From: an uncultured Eubacterium sp. | Lineage (GTDB): Bacteria; Bacillota; Clostridia; Lachnospirales; Lachnospiraceae | Direction: 5' to 3' | Length of the DNA stretch: 7,611 nt | NCBI GenBank assembly: GCA_902475415.1 | Contig: CABRZK010000111.1 | Location: forward strand, 1-7,611 | Shown here: positions 1 to 7,163 of the stretch, in pieces | Layout: each line of letters opens with the position of its first letter | How positions within the stretch are numbered: position 1 is the stretch's first letter | Program-made: the position numbers and the translations under genes | Notes under the pieces: model-generated | The model's database searches: none | Told to the model about the DNA's origin: nothing | Seen by the model: only the letters and a program-made list of their open reading frames with translations

Positions 1-2688
1 ATCGGCTATCATCAGGTATCACATTCCACCGGTGAATTCGATATCACAGATGCCCTGAAAGAAGGCGAAAATACCCTCGCCGTTCTCGTTCTGAAATGGT
101 GTGACGGCAGTTATCTGGAAGATCAGGACAAATTCCGTAATTCGGGTATTTTCCGTGACGTCTACCTTCTGGCAAGACCGGAAAACTATATCCGCGATTT
201 CTTTATCAAAATGCAGTTAAAAGATAACTACACTGCTGCAGACGTTACTATCCCGCTTACCTTTGCTGGCAAAGCGATTCCGGTATCCTACAAACTGACA
301 GCAGCCTGCGGATGTGTCATCGCAGAAGGTACTTCCGAGGGGGACACCATTACATTTTCCGCTTCCGATCTCACACTCTGGAATGCAGAACATCCGTATC
401 TGTATACACTGATACTTTCCACAGAGCAGGAAACCATCCGTCAGCGCATCGGTTTCCGCGAGATCAGCATCAAAGACTCCATCGTTTACTTAAACGGTCA
501 GAAAGTACGTTTCCGGGGAACCAACCGTCACGACAGTGATCCATACGTCGGTTCTGCCGTTACCTTAGACCATATCCGAAAAGACATGAGTCTGATGAAA
601 CAGCACAACTTCAATGCCATCCGTACCAGTCATTATCCAAATGCGCCGGAATTTTATGAGCTGTGCGACGAATACGGTTTTTATGTCATTGACGAATCCG
701 ATATAGAGATTCACGGAGTCGTAAATCTCTATAATCTCAATATCTGGCGCGAAGGCAAAAAAGCTCCGTTCCCGCCATTTTTATCTGATAACGAAGACTG
801 GACCGAAAGCGTAGTCGACCGTGTGCAAAAAAACGTGATGCGTGATAAAAACCGCACCAGCGTTGTCATCTGGTCCATGGGAAATGAAGCTGGCTATGGC
901 TGCACCTTTGAAGATGCCCTTGCCTGGACGAAATCCTATGATCCCACCAGACTGACGCACTATGAAAGCTCCATGCACCACCCGCGCAATCCGGTTCGGG
1001 GCAAAAATGATTTTTCCAACATCGACCTGCGCAGCCGTATGTACGCTGCCATTTCGGAAATGCATGCTTACCTGGATAACAATCCTGACAAACCGTTCAT
1101 TCAGTGTGAATTTGTCCATGCCATGGGAAACGGCCCGGGAGATATCGAAGACTACTATCAGTTAGAAGAACAGTACGACACCTTTGTCGGCGGATTTGTC
1201 TGGGAATGGTGTGACCACGGCGTTTACATGGGAACCACCAAGGATGGCCGCAAAAAATACTACTATGGGGGCGATTCCGGGGAATATCCACATGACGGCA
1301 ACTTCTGTATGGACGGACTCGTTTATCCGGACCGCACTCCAAGCACCGGTTTGAGAGAATACAAAAATGTACACCGTCCGGTTCGTGTCCACGTAAAAGA
1401 CGCAGCCTCCGGTACATACATCCTGCAGAACAACCTGGATTTCACAAATTTAAAAGATGAACTGTATCTGACCTATGAAATCCTGCAAAATGGTAGCCCA
1501 GTCGCTTCCGGCGAGATCAAAGACACAGTTATCCTGAATGTCGCTCCAAGAAGTAAAAAAGAAGTTCCGCTGCCGATCAAACCGTTGAAAGACGGCTCCT
1601 GCTCTGTCATCATCCGCTCGCATGAGTTACATGACAAACCATTTACACCGGCTGGATTCGAACTTGGATTTGACCAGATCATGTTAAATGAGAACTGTAC
1701 CAATACGCTGACAGCACTTCTGCTGGCAGAAAAAACTGTTTCCAGCGACCATTCAGCTGATGCTGCAGTTTCTTATACAGAAAACGACCGTGTCATCAAC
1801 ATTCAGGGGGCTGACTTTGTCTATGTATACAACAAACTCACCGGAATGTTTGACAGCATGATCTATAAAAACCACAGTTTTCTGAAACGTCCGATGGAAA
1901 TGAATATCTGGCGTGCTCCGACCGATAACGACCGTGTGGTAAAAACACTGTGGTACGAAGCCGGTTATGACAAAATGCAGCAGCGTGCCTATGACACAAC
2001 TGTAGAAACTCTGGAAGATGGTTCACTGAAACTGCACACAACCTCTTCCATGGCACCGGTCTTTCGTCAGCGTTTCCTGGACATCGATGCAGAATGGATC
2101 ATCACCCCGGATGGAATCGTGAAATCCAATATGGAAATCGAGCGGGATGCCATCATGCATGGTGCATACAGCGAATATTTCAACGAAAAACCGGAAACAA
2201 ACAATCCATTCCAGCCGGATGAGGCATTTTTACCGCGACTTGGTATTCGTCTGTTCCTGTCCAAGAACATGGATCAGACTGAATATTACGGCTATGGACC
2301 TTATGAAAGTTACATTGACAAACGCCGTGCAAGTTATCTTGGCAAATTCACTTCCCGCGTATGCGATCTTCACGAAGATTATATGCGTCCGCAGGAAAAT
2401 GGAAGTCATTACAACTGTGAGTATGTCAGCGTTGCCGATCAGGGCAAAAAATTAACGGTATACAATGAGACTCCGATTTCTTTCAATCTGTCTGAGTATA
2501 CCGCAGAAGAACTGACCAACAAAGGTCATAATTATGAACTGGAGAAATCCGGCTATACAGTATTCTGTATTGATTACCGCCAGAGTGGTATCGGTTCCGG
2601 AAGCTGTGGACCACAGTTGGCAGATGAGTATCGTCTGAACGATACCCATTACAGTTTCTCCTTCCATCTGAAACCGGAAATTCTGTAG
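1..2688 (+). CDS. lacZ: Beta-galactosidase, glycoside hydrolase family 2 (LacZ-type), 5'-truncated by the window edge
   Basis: The reading frame is open from base 1, so the Met codon at 211 is internal and the true start lies upstream. There are 895 codons visible, against roughly 1,000-1,030 residues for full LacZ, so about the first 100-130 residues are missing. Domains in order: end of the sugar-binding jelly roll (codons 1-65, with the typical NSGIFRDVYLLARP stretch), Ig-like domain (about 70-165), TIM barrel (about 166-460), a linking beta domain (about 470-590), and the LacZ C-terminal 'small chain' domain (about 600-890, with WRAPTDND and YYGYGPYESY). Barrel motifs include RGTNRHD (172-178), RTSHYP and DESDIEIHG. 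The acid/base is Glu296 in WSMGNEAGYG (nt 886-888). The nucleophile is Glu370 in QCEFVHAMGN (nt 1108-1110). No signal peptide can be judged. The family hydrolyses terminal beta-galactosides such as lactose, usually in the cytoplasm. The frame is intact to TAG at 2686-2688. The exact substrate is not determined by sequence. Confidence 0.96.
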   Translation: MGYHQVSHSTGEFDITDALKEGENTLAVLVLKWCDGSYLEDQDKFRNSGIFRDVYLLARPENYIRDFFIKMQLKDNYTAADVTIPLTFAGKAIPVSYKLTAACGCVIAEGTSEGDTITFSASDLTLWNAEHPYLYTLILSTEQETIRQRIGFREISIKDSIVYLNGQKVRFRGTNRHDSDPYVGSAVTLDHIRKDMSLMKQHNFNAIRTSHYPNAPEFYELCDEYGFYVIDESDIEIHGVVNLYNLNIWREGKKAPFPPFLSDNEDWTESVVDRVQKNVMRDKNRTSVVIWSMGNEAGYGCTFEDALAWTKSYDPTRLTHYESSMHHPRNPVRGKNDFSNIDLRSRMYAAISEMHAYLDNNPDKPFIQCEFVHAMGNGPGDIEDYYQLEEQYDTFVGGFVWEWCDHGVYMGTTKDGRKKYYYGGDSGEYPHDGNFCMDGLVYPDRTPSTGLREYKNVHRPVRVHVKDAASGTYILQNNLDFTNLKDELYLTYEILQNGSPVASGEIKDTVILNVAPRSKKEVPLPIKPLKDGSCSVIIRSHELHDKPFTPAGFELGFDQIMLNENCTNTLTALLLAEKTVSSDHSADAAVSYTENDRVINIQGADFVYVYNKLTGMFDSMIYKNHSFLKRPMEMNIWRAPTDNDRVVKTLWYEAGYDKMQQRAYDTTVETLEDGSLKLHTTSSMAPVFRQRFLDIDAEWIITPDGIVKSNMEIERDAIMHGAYSEYFNEKPETNNPFQPDEAFLPRLGIRLFLSKNMDQTEYYGYGPYESYIDKRRASYLGKFTSRVCDLHEDYMRPQENGSHYNCEYVSVADQGKKLTVYNETPISFNLSEYTAEELTNKGHNYELEKSGYTVFCIDYRQSGIGSGSCGPQLADEYRLNDTHYSFSFHLKPEIL

Positions 2689-2728
2689 TTTTTTAGTTTC
2701 TTTTGTGATCAGGATTTAATGTATTGAA

Positions 2729-2905
2729 GACGAAAACGGAGCATCTTTCCTCAAACGCTAGACGTTCACTACCCTCACTTCGCAGAGTTTCATCGCGCTC
2801 GCTCCCGGCTCCTATAAAAGCTGGTCGCCTCCCGCTCACGCAAAACTCTGTGAAGATCGGTCGTTCACTTAACCGCTTATTGAGGAAAGATGCTCCGTTT
2901 TCGTC
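2729..2905. repeat. 177-bp palindromic (MITE-like) element with perfect 26-bp terminal inverted repeats
   Basis: The arms 2729-2754 and 2880-2905 are exact reverse complements over 26 nt. A second inner pair, 2778-2790 with 2843-2855, matches over 13 positions with one G-T pair. The remaining interior shows weaker complementarity around a loop near 2812-2830, so the whole unit can fold as one long imperfect hairpin. It begins 40 nt after the beta-galactosidase stop codon and encodes nothing credible: the 64-codon frame across it is a by-product of the palindrome. It may be a non-autonomous mobile element, and as RNA it could also end lacZ transcription, since no other terminator-like hairpin follows that gene. 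No target-site duplication is obvious. The repeat structure is certain; its mobility is inference. Confidence 0.85.
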
Positions 2906-2986
2906 ATTTCATTTATGAATGAACATAATTCAGTCACATTCTAATTACCGCATATTGAAATATATTTTTCATATATAATACATGGA

Positions 2987-3092
2987 ATGCTTAAATATTA
3001 AGCATGTAAAAAAGACTTTCTATAAAGATGTATTTCACACTTTGAGTGAAAAAATTATTATGTTGCATGTGCAAAAAATAGCCTTTATTCAA
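2987..3092 (+). repeat. Diverged copy of the palindromic repeat found at 6972-7153
   Basis: The segment about 3006-3050 aligns with 7000-7042 in the same orientation. It shares 14 identical bases (TATTTCACACTTTG) flanked by a similar A-run and 'CTTTCT' block. As in the other copy, this block is preceded by a short palindrome, here 8 bp perfect around 3 nt (2987-2994 with 2998-3005). The right half is poorly preserved; GCCTTTATTC at about 3080-3089 resembles the reverse strand of the other copy. The right boundary is approximate. On the minus strand, a small hairpin at 3063-3074 followed after 8 nt by six T (3054-3049) could act as a weak terminator for the membrane protein gene ending at 3113, but I would not rely on it. 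Confidence 0.5.
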
Positions 3093-3112
3093 CGTGTAAC
3101 TGGAAAAAACGT

Positions 3113-4726
3113 TTACCAGGTGGATTTATGTTCATCAGTAACCTGCAATGTATTCGGATTTACGAGGTAAAAGTCTACCAGTTCGGTGCTGTAGCTTCCA
3201 CTCGGATAGAATTTTTCCAGTACAATTTCCACGCAGGTTGTTCCTGTGTCGTCTGTTTTTTCACCACTGTAGTTACAATACAGTCGGTATTCCACATCTA
3301 CCTGTCTGGTTCCCATCTGTTCCTGTCCGGAACCGATCAGTGCATAGGTTTCTCCTTTTGCATTTGCATCAAAACTTATTTCTGAATCTGTAAACTGTCC
3401 CTCCGATTTCAGATATTCATGAACTGCCTTCATTTGATCCTGAAGCATATGATATTCTTTTTCTGCATCTCTAACAGCCGTAATGTCCTCGGATGTATTT
3501 GTCGTGTCTGTGGAAACACTATTTCCACTGTTTTGTGCTGACTGGCTCTGATCCACACTTCCATCTGATGCAATATCTGAGCTGCTTTGTTCACTGTCAG
3601 ATGTAGAATCTTCACTGCTGTCTGTGTTTTCGTATACATTTCCTGTCTTCTCCGGTGTGATAAGTGTTCCTTTTTGCATAATAAACGGATTTTTTGCACG
3701 ATAAATTACACTGGTCTGGTTGTTGTAACCGTCTTCCGAATAAACCCGCAGATACGTGTAGTTCTCATCTTCTGATACTTTTTCTTCTACTTTACGCTCG
3801 CTTTCGTACAGATAAAGGATACCGTTTATAAACAGCATTATCACCAGAAGTATGATTTCAACTATGATAAAACCAGCTTTAAATACAATGCCTTTTTTCT
3901 TTTTCAGAATAGATGATATGCTCCAAATTATAACAACTATCATACAAAAAAGGGTGACTGTCTGAGTCATCATCTGAAATGTGTAACGTAACTCATAACC
4001 TGCAGCGCTGTTAATTCCGGAAATCATGCTCCAAAATCCAATAATATACGCAATCACAATTGCCATAATAGCAATTCTGACCGGATGTTCTTTTTTGACC
4101 TTCACACATTTTTTCATAGCTTCTGTCAATGCCAATGTATCTCCTGCATCCAGACAGTCCTGCACGATCTCGTCTGCTGGAAATGGGTTCACCGTATGTG
4201 TGATGCCTGTATAACGGATAAATGCTTCCTGCGCCTCTTGCTCGTTTTTTTCTGAAAGTGCAATAATCATTCTGAGTAACCATATTTTTTTCAGTTGATC
4301 TGCCTTACACTTTTCCATGTGAATTTCGTCCAATGCCTGCTGTGCAAGTTCATATCGTTGAAGATATATATCAGTTTCTGCACATCCCAGCAGATAAATA
4401 TTTGTTACCAGAAGGTTTTTCCCTTTCTGGAAATAGTAAAAAAGAAGAGCGTAATCATGTCTTTCCTCAGGAGGCATTTTCAATGATCTTTTTCTACTCA
4501 TAGAATTAAGCATCTGTATATATCCAAACAGCAAGATTGCAAGACAAAAGAACCATCCGACATAAGCACTGGCGGTAAAGACATTTGTCGTCATCATATG
4601 CCATATCATCACTGCAAGCAAAATAAGTCCCACTGCATAACCAATCCTTTGTTTTACAATATAGCCTCCTGCCGTTTTTCTGGCCTGTTCGTTCCACTGG
4701 TAATTGTGTTTTTCACTTTTATTCAT
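3113..4726 (-). CDS. Polytopic membrane protein of unknown function with Ser/Asp-rich linker and C-terminal external domain
   Basis: I do not recognise a named family. The frame is open to an ATG at 4801 (562 residues). I prefer the ATG at 4724-4726 (537 residues) because the extra 25 residues are AT-rich and untypical and contain a perfect TATAAT at 4771-4766. Neither start has a well-placed Shine-Dalgarno. Numbering from 4801: two membrane helices (about 51-70 and 78-97); a soluble helical, TPR-like stretch (about 115-235); three more helices (about 242-263, 276-299 and 306-332); then a probably external region. That region has a short beta-like part (345-385), a low-complexity Ser/Asp/Thr/Gln linker (391-440), a short coiled segment (443-466) and a compact C-terminal domain (470-562) with two Cys (C509, C523). 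Five helices would place the two soluble parts on opposite sides of the membrane. The gene is visibly more AT-rich than lacZ. A sensing or envelope role is possible but unsupported. Confidence 0.85.
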   Translation of the reverse strand: MNKSEKHNYQWNEQARKTAGGYIVKQRIGYAVGLILLAVMIWHMMTTNVFTASAYVGWFFCLAILLFGYIQMLNSMSRKRSLKMPPEERHDYALLFYYFQKGKNLLVTNIYLLGCAETDIYLQRYELAQQALDEIHMEKCKADQLKKIWLLRMIIALSEKNEQEAQEAFIRYTGITHTVNPFPADEIVQDCLDAGDTLALTEAMKKCVKVKKEHPVRIAIMAIVIAYIIGFWSMISGINSAAGYELRYTFQMMTQTVTLFCMIVVIIWSISSILKKKKGIVFKAGFIIVEIILLVIMLFINGILYLYESERKVEEKVSEDENYTYLRVYSEDGYNNQTSVIYRAKNPFIMQKGTLITPEKTGNVYENTDSSEDSTSDSEQSSSDIASDGSVDQSQSAQNSGNSVSTDTTNTSEDITAVRDAEKEYHMLQDQMKAVHEYLKSEGQFTDSEISFDANAKGETYALIGSGQEQMGTRQVDVEYRLYCNYSGEKTDDTGTTCVEIVLEKFYPSGSYSTELVDFYLVNPNTLQVTDEHKSTW

Positions 4727-4765
4727 ATGATAAATATTTATAATTCTCACCTGCTTTCTATGCAA

Positions 4766-4771
4766 ATTATA
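4766..4771 (-). promoter_or_regulatory. Candidate -10 box for the membrane protein gene
   Basis: A perfect TATAAT is read on the minus strand 39 nt upstream of the ATG at 4726. The hexamer at -35 spacing (GGAACG) is poor and there is no extended TG motif, so this is suggestive only. If it is used, translation must start at 4726 rather than 4801. Confidence 0.3.
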
Positions 4772-4810
4772 ATCTGTAAACAGCATATCGTTCCCATTCA
4801 TCTACTGTTT

Positions 4811-4837
4811 TTACAATATTTCAATATATTTTTGTAA
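4811..4837. repeat. AT-rich inverted repeat between greA and the membrane protein gene
   Basis: TTACAATATT (4811-4820) faces an imperfect complement ending TTTGTAA (4831-4837). On the minus strand it lies about 60 nt past the greA stop and just upstream of the 4801 ATG. It could be a weak terminator stem, an operator, or simply AT-rich sequence. There is no clear T-tract and no strong promoter can be named in 4802-4896. Confidence 0.3.
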
Positions 4838-4896
4838 CATTCATTCTGCTGAACATCCCTCATAAAGAAACAGCAACCGTTGATTTTGTAAAATGA

Positions 4897-5400
4897 CTAA
4901 AATTTACGCAATCCGATGCTCCCATCATCTTCGGTATTTTCAATGGCGCGGATTTCTACATAATATCCGGCATTGGCATTGATTTCCACGTAGACACGAT
5001 CTCCCACTTTATGACCGAGAATAGCTTTTCCGATTGGGGATTCGGTCGAAATCCATCCTTTTAAAGAGTTGCCGCGCACGGTAGTAACCAGAGTATATAC
5101 TTCTTCTTCGTCATCATCTTCAAAATACAGTGTCACTTTGTTATTGATGCCGACTTCATCGGATTTTGATTCATCGGATACCACTACTGCAGTCTTGATC
5201 ATGCGCTCCAGATAGCGGATTCTGCTCTCATTGGCATTTTTATCTTTTTTGGCTGCGTGATATTCAAAATTTTCGCTCAGATCCCCGTGTGCTCTGGCTT
5301 CTTTTACCGCTTCTAACGCTTCTTTCCGAACCACCAGTTTCCGGTATTCGATTTCTTCTTTCATTCGTTCTATGTCTTTTTCTGTTACTTCATCATGCAT
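4897..5400 (-). CDS. greA: GreA-family transcription elongation factor
   Basis: The protein has 167 residues from the chosen start; typical GreA has about 158. GreA enters the RNA polymerase secondary channel and stimulates cleavage of backtracked transcripts. Residues 1-75 form the N-terminal antiparallel coiled coil. Its tip, ARAHGDLSENFEYHAAK, carries the acidic pair Asp40 and Glu43 matching E. coli GreA D41/E44, so it should be cleavage-competent. Residues 80-165 form the FKBP-like C-terminal domain, with the family hallmark WISTESPIGKAILGHKVGD. The extreme N-terminus lacks the usual 'LT.EG...L' motif, and an Asp/Glu run (residues 95-100) is longer than usual, so it may be one of several paralogues. 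An in-frame ATG at 5415 would add five residues, but GGAGGG (5413-5408) sits 7 nt before the ATG at 5400, which settles the start. The gene ends with TAG at 4899-4897 and has its own promoter candidate. Confidence 0.93.
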   Translation of the reverse strand: MHDEVTEKDIERMKEEIEYRKLVVRKEALEAVKEARAHGDLSENFEYHAAKKDKNANESRIRYLERMIKTAVVVSDESKSDEVGINNKVTLYFEDDDEEEVYTLVTTVRGNSLKGWISTESPIGKAILGHKVGDRVYVEINANAGYYVEIRAIENTEDDGSIGLRKF

Positions 5401-5407
5401 GATATAG

Positions 5408-5413
5408 CCCTCC
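5408..5413 (-). promoter_or_regulatory. greA ribosome binding site (decides the start)
   Basis: GGAGGG on the minus strand lies 7 nt upstream of the ATG at 5400. It overlaps the in-frame upstream ATG at 5415-5413, whose own upstream match (AAGGG) is weaker, so initiation at 5400 is favoured. Confidence 0.8.
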
Positions 5414-5442
5414 ATATAAACCCTTTTATTTTTCTGATGCCT

Positions 5443-5472
5443 ATTATAGCAAAAGGAATGCTGTTTTCACAA
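5443..5472 (-). promoter_or_regulatory. Probable sigma-A promoter of greA
   Basis: On the minus strand, TTGTGA (5472-5467; four of six consensus bases) is followed by an 18-nt spacer and a perfect TATAAT (5448-5443). Transcription would start near 5436, giving a leader of about 36 nt that includes the GGAGGG site. The -35 and spacer lie within the inverted repeat 5455-5478. Confidence 0.6.
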
Positions 5473-5478
5473 CATTCC
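5455..5478. repeat. Inverted repeat over the greA promoter -35/spacer
   Basis: GGAATGCTGT (5455-5464) and ACAACATTCC (5469-5478) are complementary at 9 of 10 positions around a TTTC centre. Because it covers the -35 hexamer and spacer, it could be an operator. As an RNA hairpin for transcripts from the transporter side it has no proper T-tract, so a terminator role is less likely. Confidence 0.55.
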
Positions 5479-5497
5479 CTTTCCAAAATTCATAAAT

Positions 5498-5570
5498 TAT
5501 TATTACTAATAGTTACATAGAAGCCCGGTGTGGGCGTTCCCCAGAATGACGTCTGTGAACTGTAATAATA
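5498..5570 (-). terminator. Possible terminator hairpin abutting the transporter stop codon
   Basis: The stop codon TAA of the transporter is at 5573-5571, and a 73-nt fold begins at the very next base. The outer stem pairs 5562-5570 with 5498-5506 (9 bp perfect). After a 4-nt bulge, 5553-5561 pairs with 5511-5520 (9 bp including a G-T pair, one bulged A). A distal hairpin has GCCC/GGGC (5523-5526 with 5532-5535) around a 5-nt loop. On the minus strand the fold is followed only by a loose T-rich tail, so intrinsic termination is uncertain; it may instead stabilise the 3' end. Confidence 0.4.
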
Positions 5571-6935
5571 TTACATCGTAAACAAACCAAACTGAGCCAG
5601 TGAGTAAGTAATCAGAATTACCACAAGCAATACCGGGGCAATGTATTTTACCATGACATTGTACAGTTTCTCACGGTTCATTTTTTCTCCGTTTCGTTTA
5701 ATTTCATCCGTCACGGTACGCGGACCTGCCACCCATCCGATCAGAATGCAGGTGCAAAGTGCCACAATCGGCATCAGTACACTGTTGCTGATATAATCAA
5801 AGAATGTCAGGAAATCCATACCCAGAATCTGAATATGGGACCATGCGCCATTTCCAAGGGAGGATGGAATTCCCATCACGATGCTGATTATAATACAGAT
5901 AATGACGCTCTTCTTTCGGCTGATTCCAAATCGATCCATGAAGGAAGATACGATTGCCTCCATAATGGAAATGGAACTGGTCAGTGCTGCCAGAAATACA
6001 AGGACGAAGAACAGAATTCCAATAATGGAACCACCTTTCATCTGCTCAAATACTTTCGGCAATGTGACAAACATCAGGCCTGCTCCGCTGGATCTGGTTC
6101 CTGCTTCTCCACTGAAGATATAAACCGCCGGAACAACCATGAAACCTGCCAGCAACGCAACAATGGTATCAAAAATTTCAATCTGGTTGACTGATTTTGT
6201 CAGACTTGTCTCATTCTTTGTATAGGAACCATACGTAACCATAATTCCCATGGCCAGACTCATGGAATAAAACATCTGCCCCATGGCCACGCACACCGTT
6301 TTCAATGAAAATTTTGAAAAATCCGGTAACAGATAGTATTTGATTCCCGCACTTGCCCCAGGCAATGTAAAAATATAAATGGAAATGACCACGGAAATAA
6401 TCAGCAGTAACGGCATCAGGAACTTACTGATTTTTTCAATTCCTTTATTTACACCAAGTAAAATGACCGCTGCCGTCAGTCCCAGATAAATGACAAAATA
6501 GACCATCGGTGATACAGAATCACCGACAAATCCGCCAAAAAAGTTATCTGCTGCTGCATCCAGACCATGACCTGTTACAAATGTGACCATGTATTTGACT
6601 ACCCATCCACCAATCACACAATAATACGGCAAAATAATCACCGGTACGAGCGGTGCCAGCACACCCAGAAATCCAAATTTTTTATTGATTGCTCTATATG
6701 CAGTTCCCGTGCTTTGTTTGGTCTTGCGCCCGATTGAAATTTCGGTAGACATCAGCGTAAAACCAAAGGTCAGTGCCAGAATAATGTATACCAGAATAAA
6801 AATACCTCCGCCGTACTGTGCGGCAAGGTAAGGAAAACGCCACAGATTTCCAAGTCCGACTGCACTTCCGGCTGCTGCCAGCACAAAGCCGATTCCACCG
6901 GAAAAGCTGCTGCGCTGCTTTTTGTTATGTTCCAT
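5571..6935 (-). CDS. Sodium-dependent transporter, neurotransmitter:sodium symporter (NSS/SNF, LeuT-fold) family
   Basis: This 454-residue inner-membrane protein has 11 predicted helices, as in the bacterial 11-TM subgroup typified by Tyt1, rather than LeuT's 12. Bacterial members import amino acids or related amines with Na+. Helix 1 carries the family signature GSAVGLGNLWRFPYLAAQYGGG (residues 23-44) with its unwound Na+/substrate site. Helix 6 has the unwound region near MGQMFYSMSLAMGIMVTYGSY (218-238). Helix 8 has LAALTSSISIMEA (315-327), where A316, T319 and S320 match LeuT Na2 ligands A351, T354 and S355. Asp256 (IEIFDTIVA, helix 7) aligns with LeuT Glu290, suggesting chloride-independent transport. 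The substrate cannot be read from sequence. GAGGA lies 6-8 nt upstream of the ATG, a good ribosome binding site. A long leader of about 220 nt containing a palindromic repeat separates the gene from its promoter. No truncation or frameshift is seen. Confidence 0.95.
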   Translation of the reverse strand: MEHNKKQRSSFSGGIGFVLAAAGSAVGLGNLWRFPYLAAQYGGGIFILVYIILALTFGFTLMSTEISIGRKTKQSTGTAYRAINKKFGFLGVLAPLVPVIILPYYCVIGGWVVKYMVTFVTGHGLDAAADNFFGGFVGDSVSPMVYFVIYLGLTAAVILLGVNKGIEKISKFLMPLLLIISVVISIYIFTLPGASAGIKYYLLPDFSKFSLKTVCVAMGQMFYSMSLAMGIMVTYGSYTKNETSLTKSVNQIEIFDTIVALLAGFMVVPAVYIFSGEAGTRSSGAGLMFVTLPKVFEQMKGGSIIGILFFVLVFLAALTSSISIMEAIVSSFMDRFGISRKKSVIICIIISIVMGIPSSLGNGAWSHIQILGMDFLTFFDYISNSVLMPIVALCTCILIGWVAGPRTVTDEIKRNGEKMNREKLYNVMVKYIAPVLLVVILITYSLAQFGLFTM

Positions 6936-6971
6936 ATTGAATCCTCATTCTTTCTAATAATAGCTATTTAC

Positions 6972-7153
6972 TTTCAAACACACTCTAGAGCGTGTTTGAA
7001 AAAGGCTTTCTGCAAGATATATTTCACACTTTGTGGGAGATTTTGTCTGAATAAAGGCGCCGTAGTGGGCTACGGCAACCGAATGAAGGCAAAATATACC
7101 GCAAAGTGGGGGATGTAGATTGCTGAAATGATTTTTCAAGCACACTCTAGTGT
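6972..7153. repeat. 182-bp palindromic repeat element within the transporter's 5' leader
   Basis: The left end is a 30-nt near-perfect palindrome (6972-7001, one mismatched pair) centred on TCTAGA. The right end (7134-7150) repeats its first half, TTTCAAGCACACTCTAG, with one change. Between them is a long imperfect stem: CACTTT (7027-7032) with AAAGTG (7103-7108), TTTTGTCT (7041-7048) with AGGCAAAA (7087-7094), and an apical 7-bp stem GCCGTAG/CTACGGC (7059-7065 with 7070-7076) closing a 4-nt loop. A diverged copy lies at about 2987-3092, so this is a dispersed repeat. It contains no credible gene. It lies wholly between the promoter at 7164-7192 and the transporter ATG, so it should be transcribed as leader RNA. 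Confidence 0.8.
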
Positions 7154-7163
7154 CGTAACGAAA

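Noticed and set aside
781..1417. Minus-strand open frames of 76-112 codons inside the beta-galactosidase
   Set aside because: They are antisense shadows of a gene with clear catalytic motifs and show no family features or ribosome sites.
211..2688. An 825-residue beta-galactosidase starting at the Met codon at 211
   Set aside because: The frame is open to base 1 and the upstream 70 codons read as the GH2 sugar-binding domain, so the Met is internal and the gene is cut by the window edge.
2724..2918. 64-codon plus-strand open frame
   Set aside because: It lies almost exactly on the palindromic element and has a low-complexity Arg/Ser/Leu composition, so it is a by-product of the repeat.
2987..3005. 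Rho-independent terminator at the 8-bp perfect palindrome
   Set aside because: The stem is all but two pairs A-T, and neither strand has a T-tract directly after it. It is better explained as the end palindrome of the repeat copy.
6927..7118. 63-codon plus-strand open frame
   Set aside because: It is built from the same palindromic repeat and overlaps the transporter start on the opposite strand.
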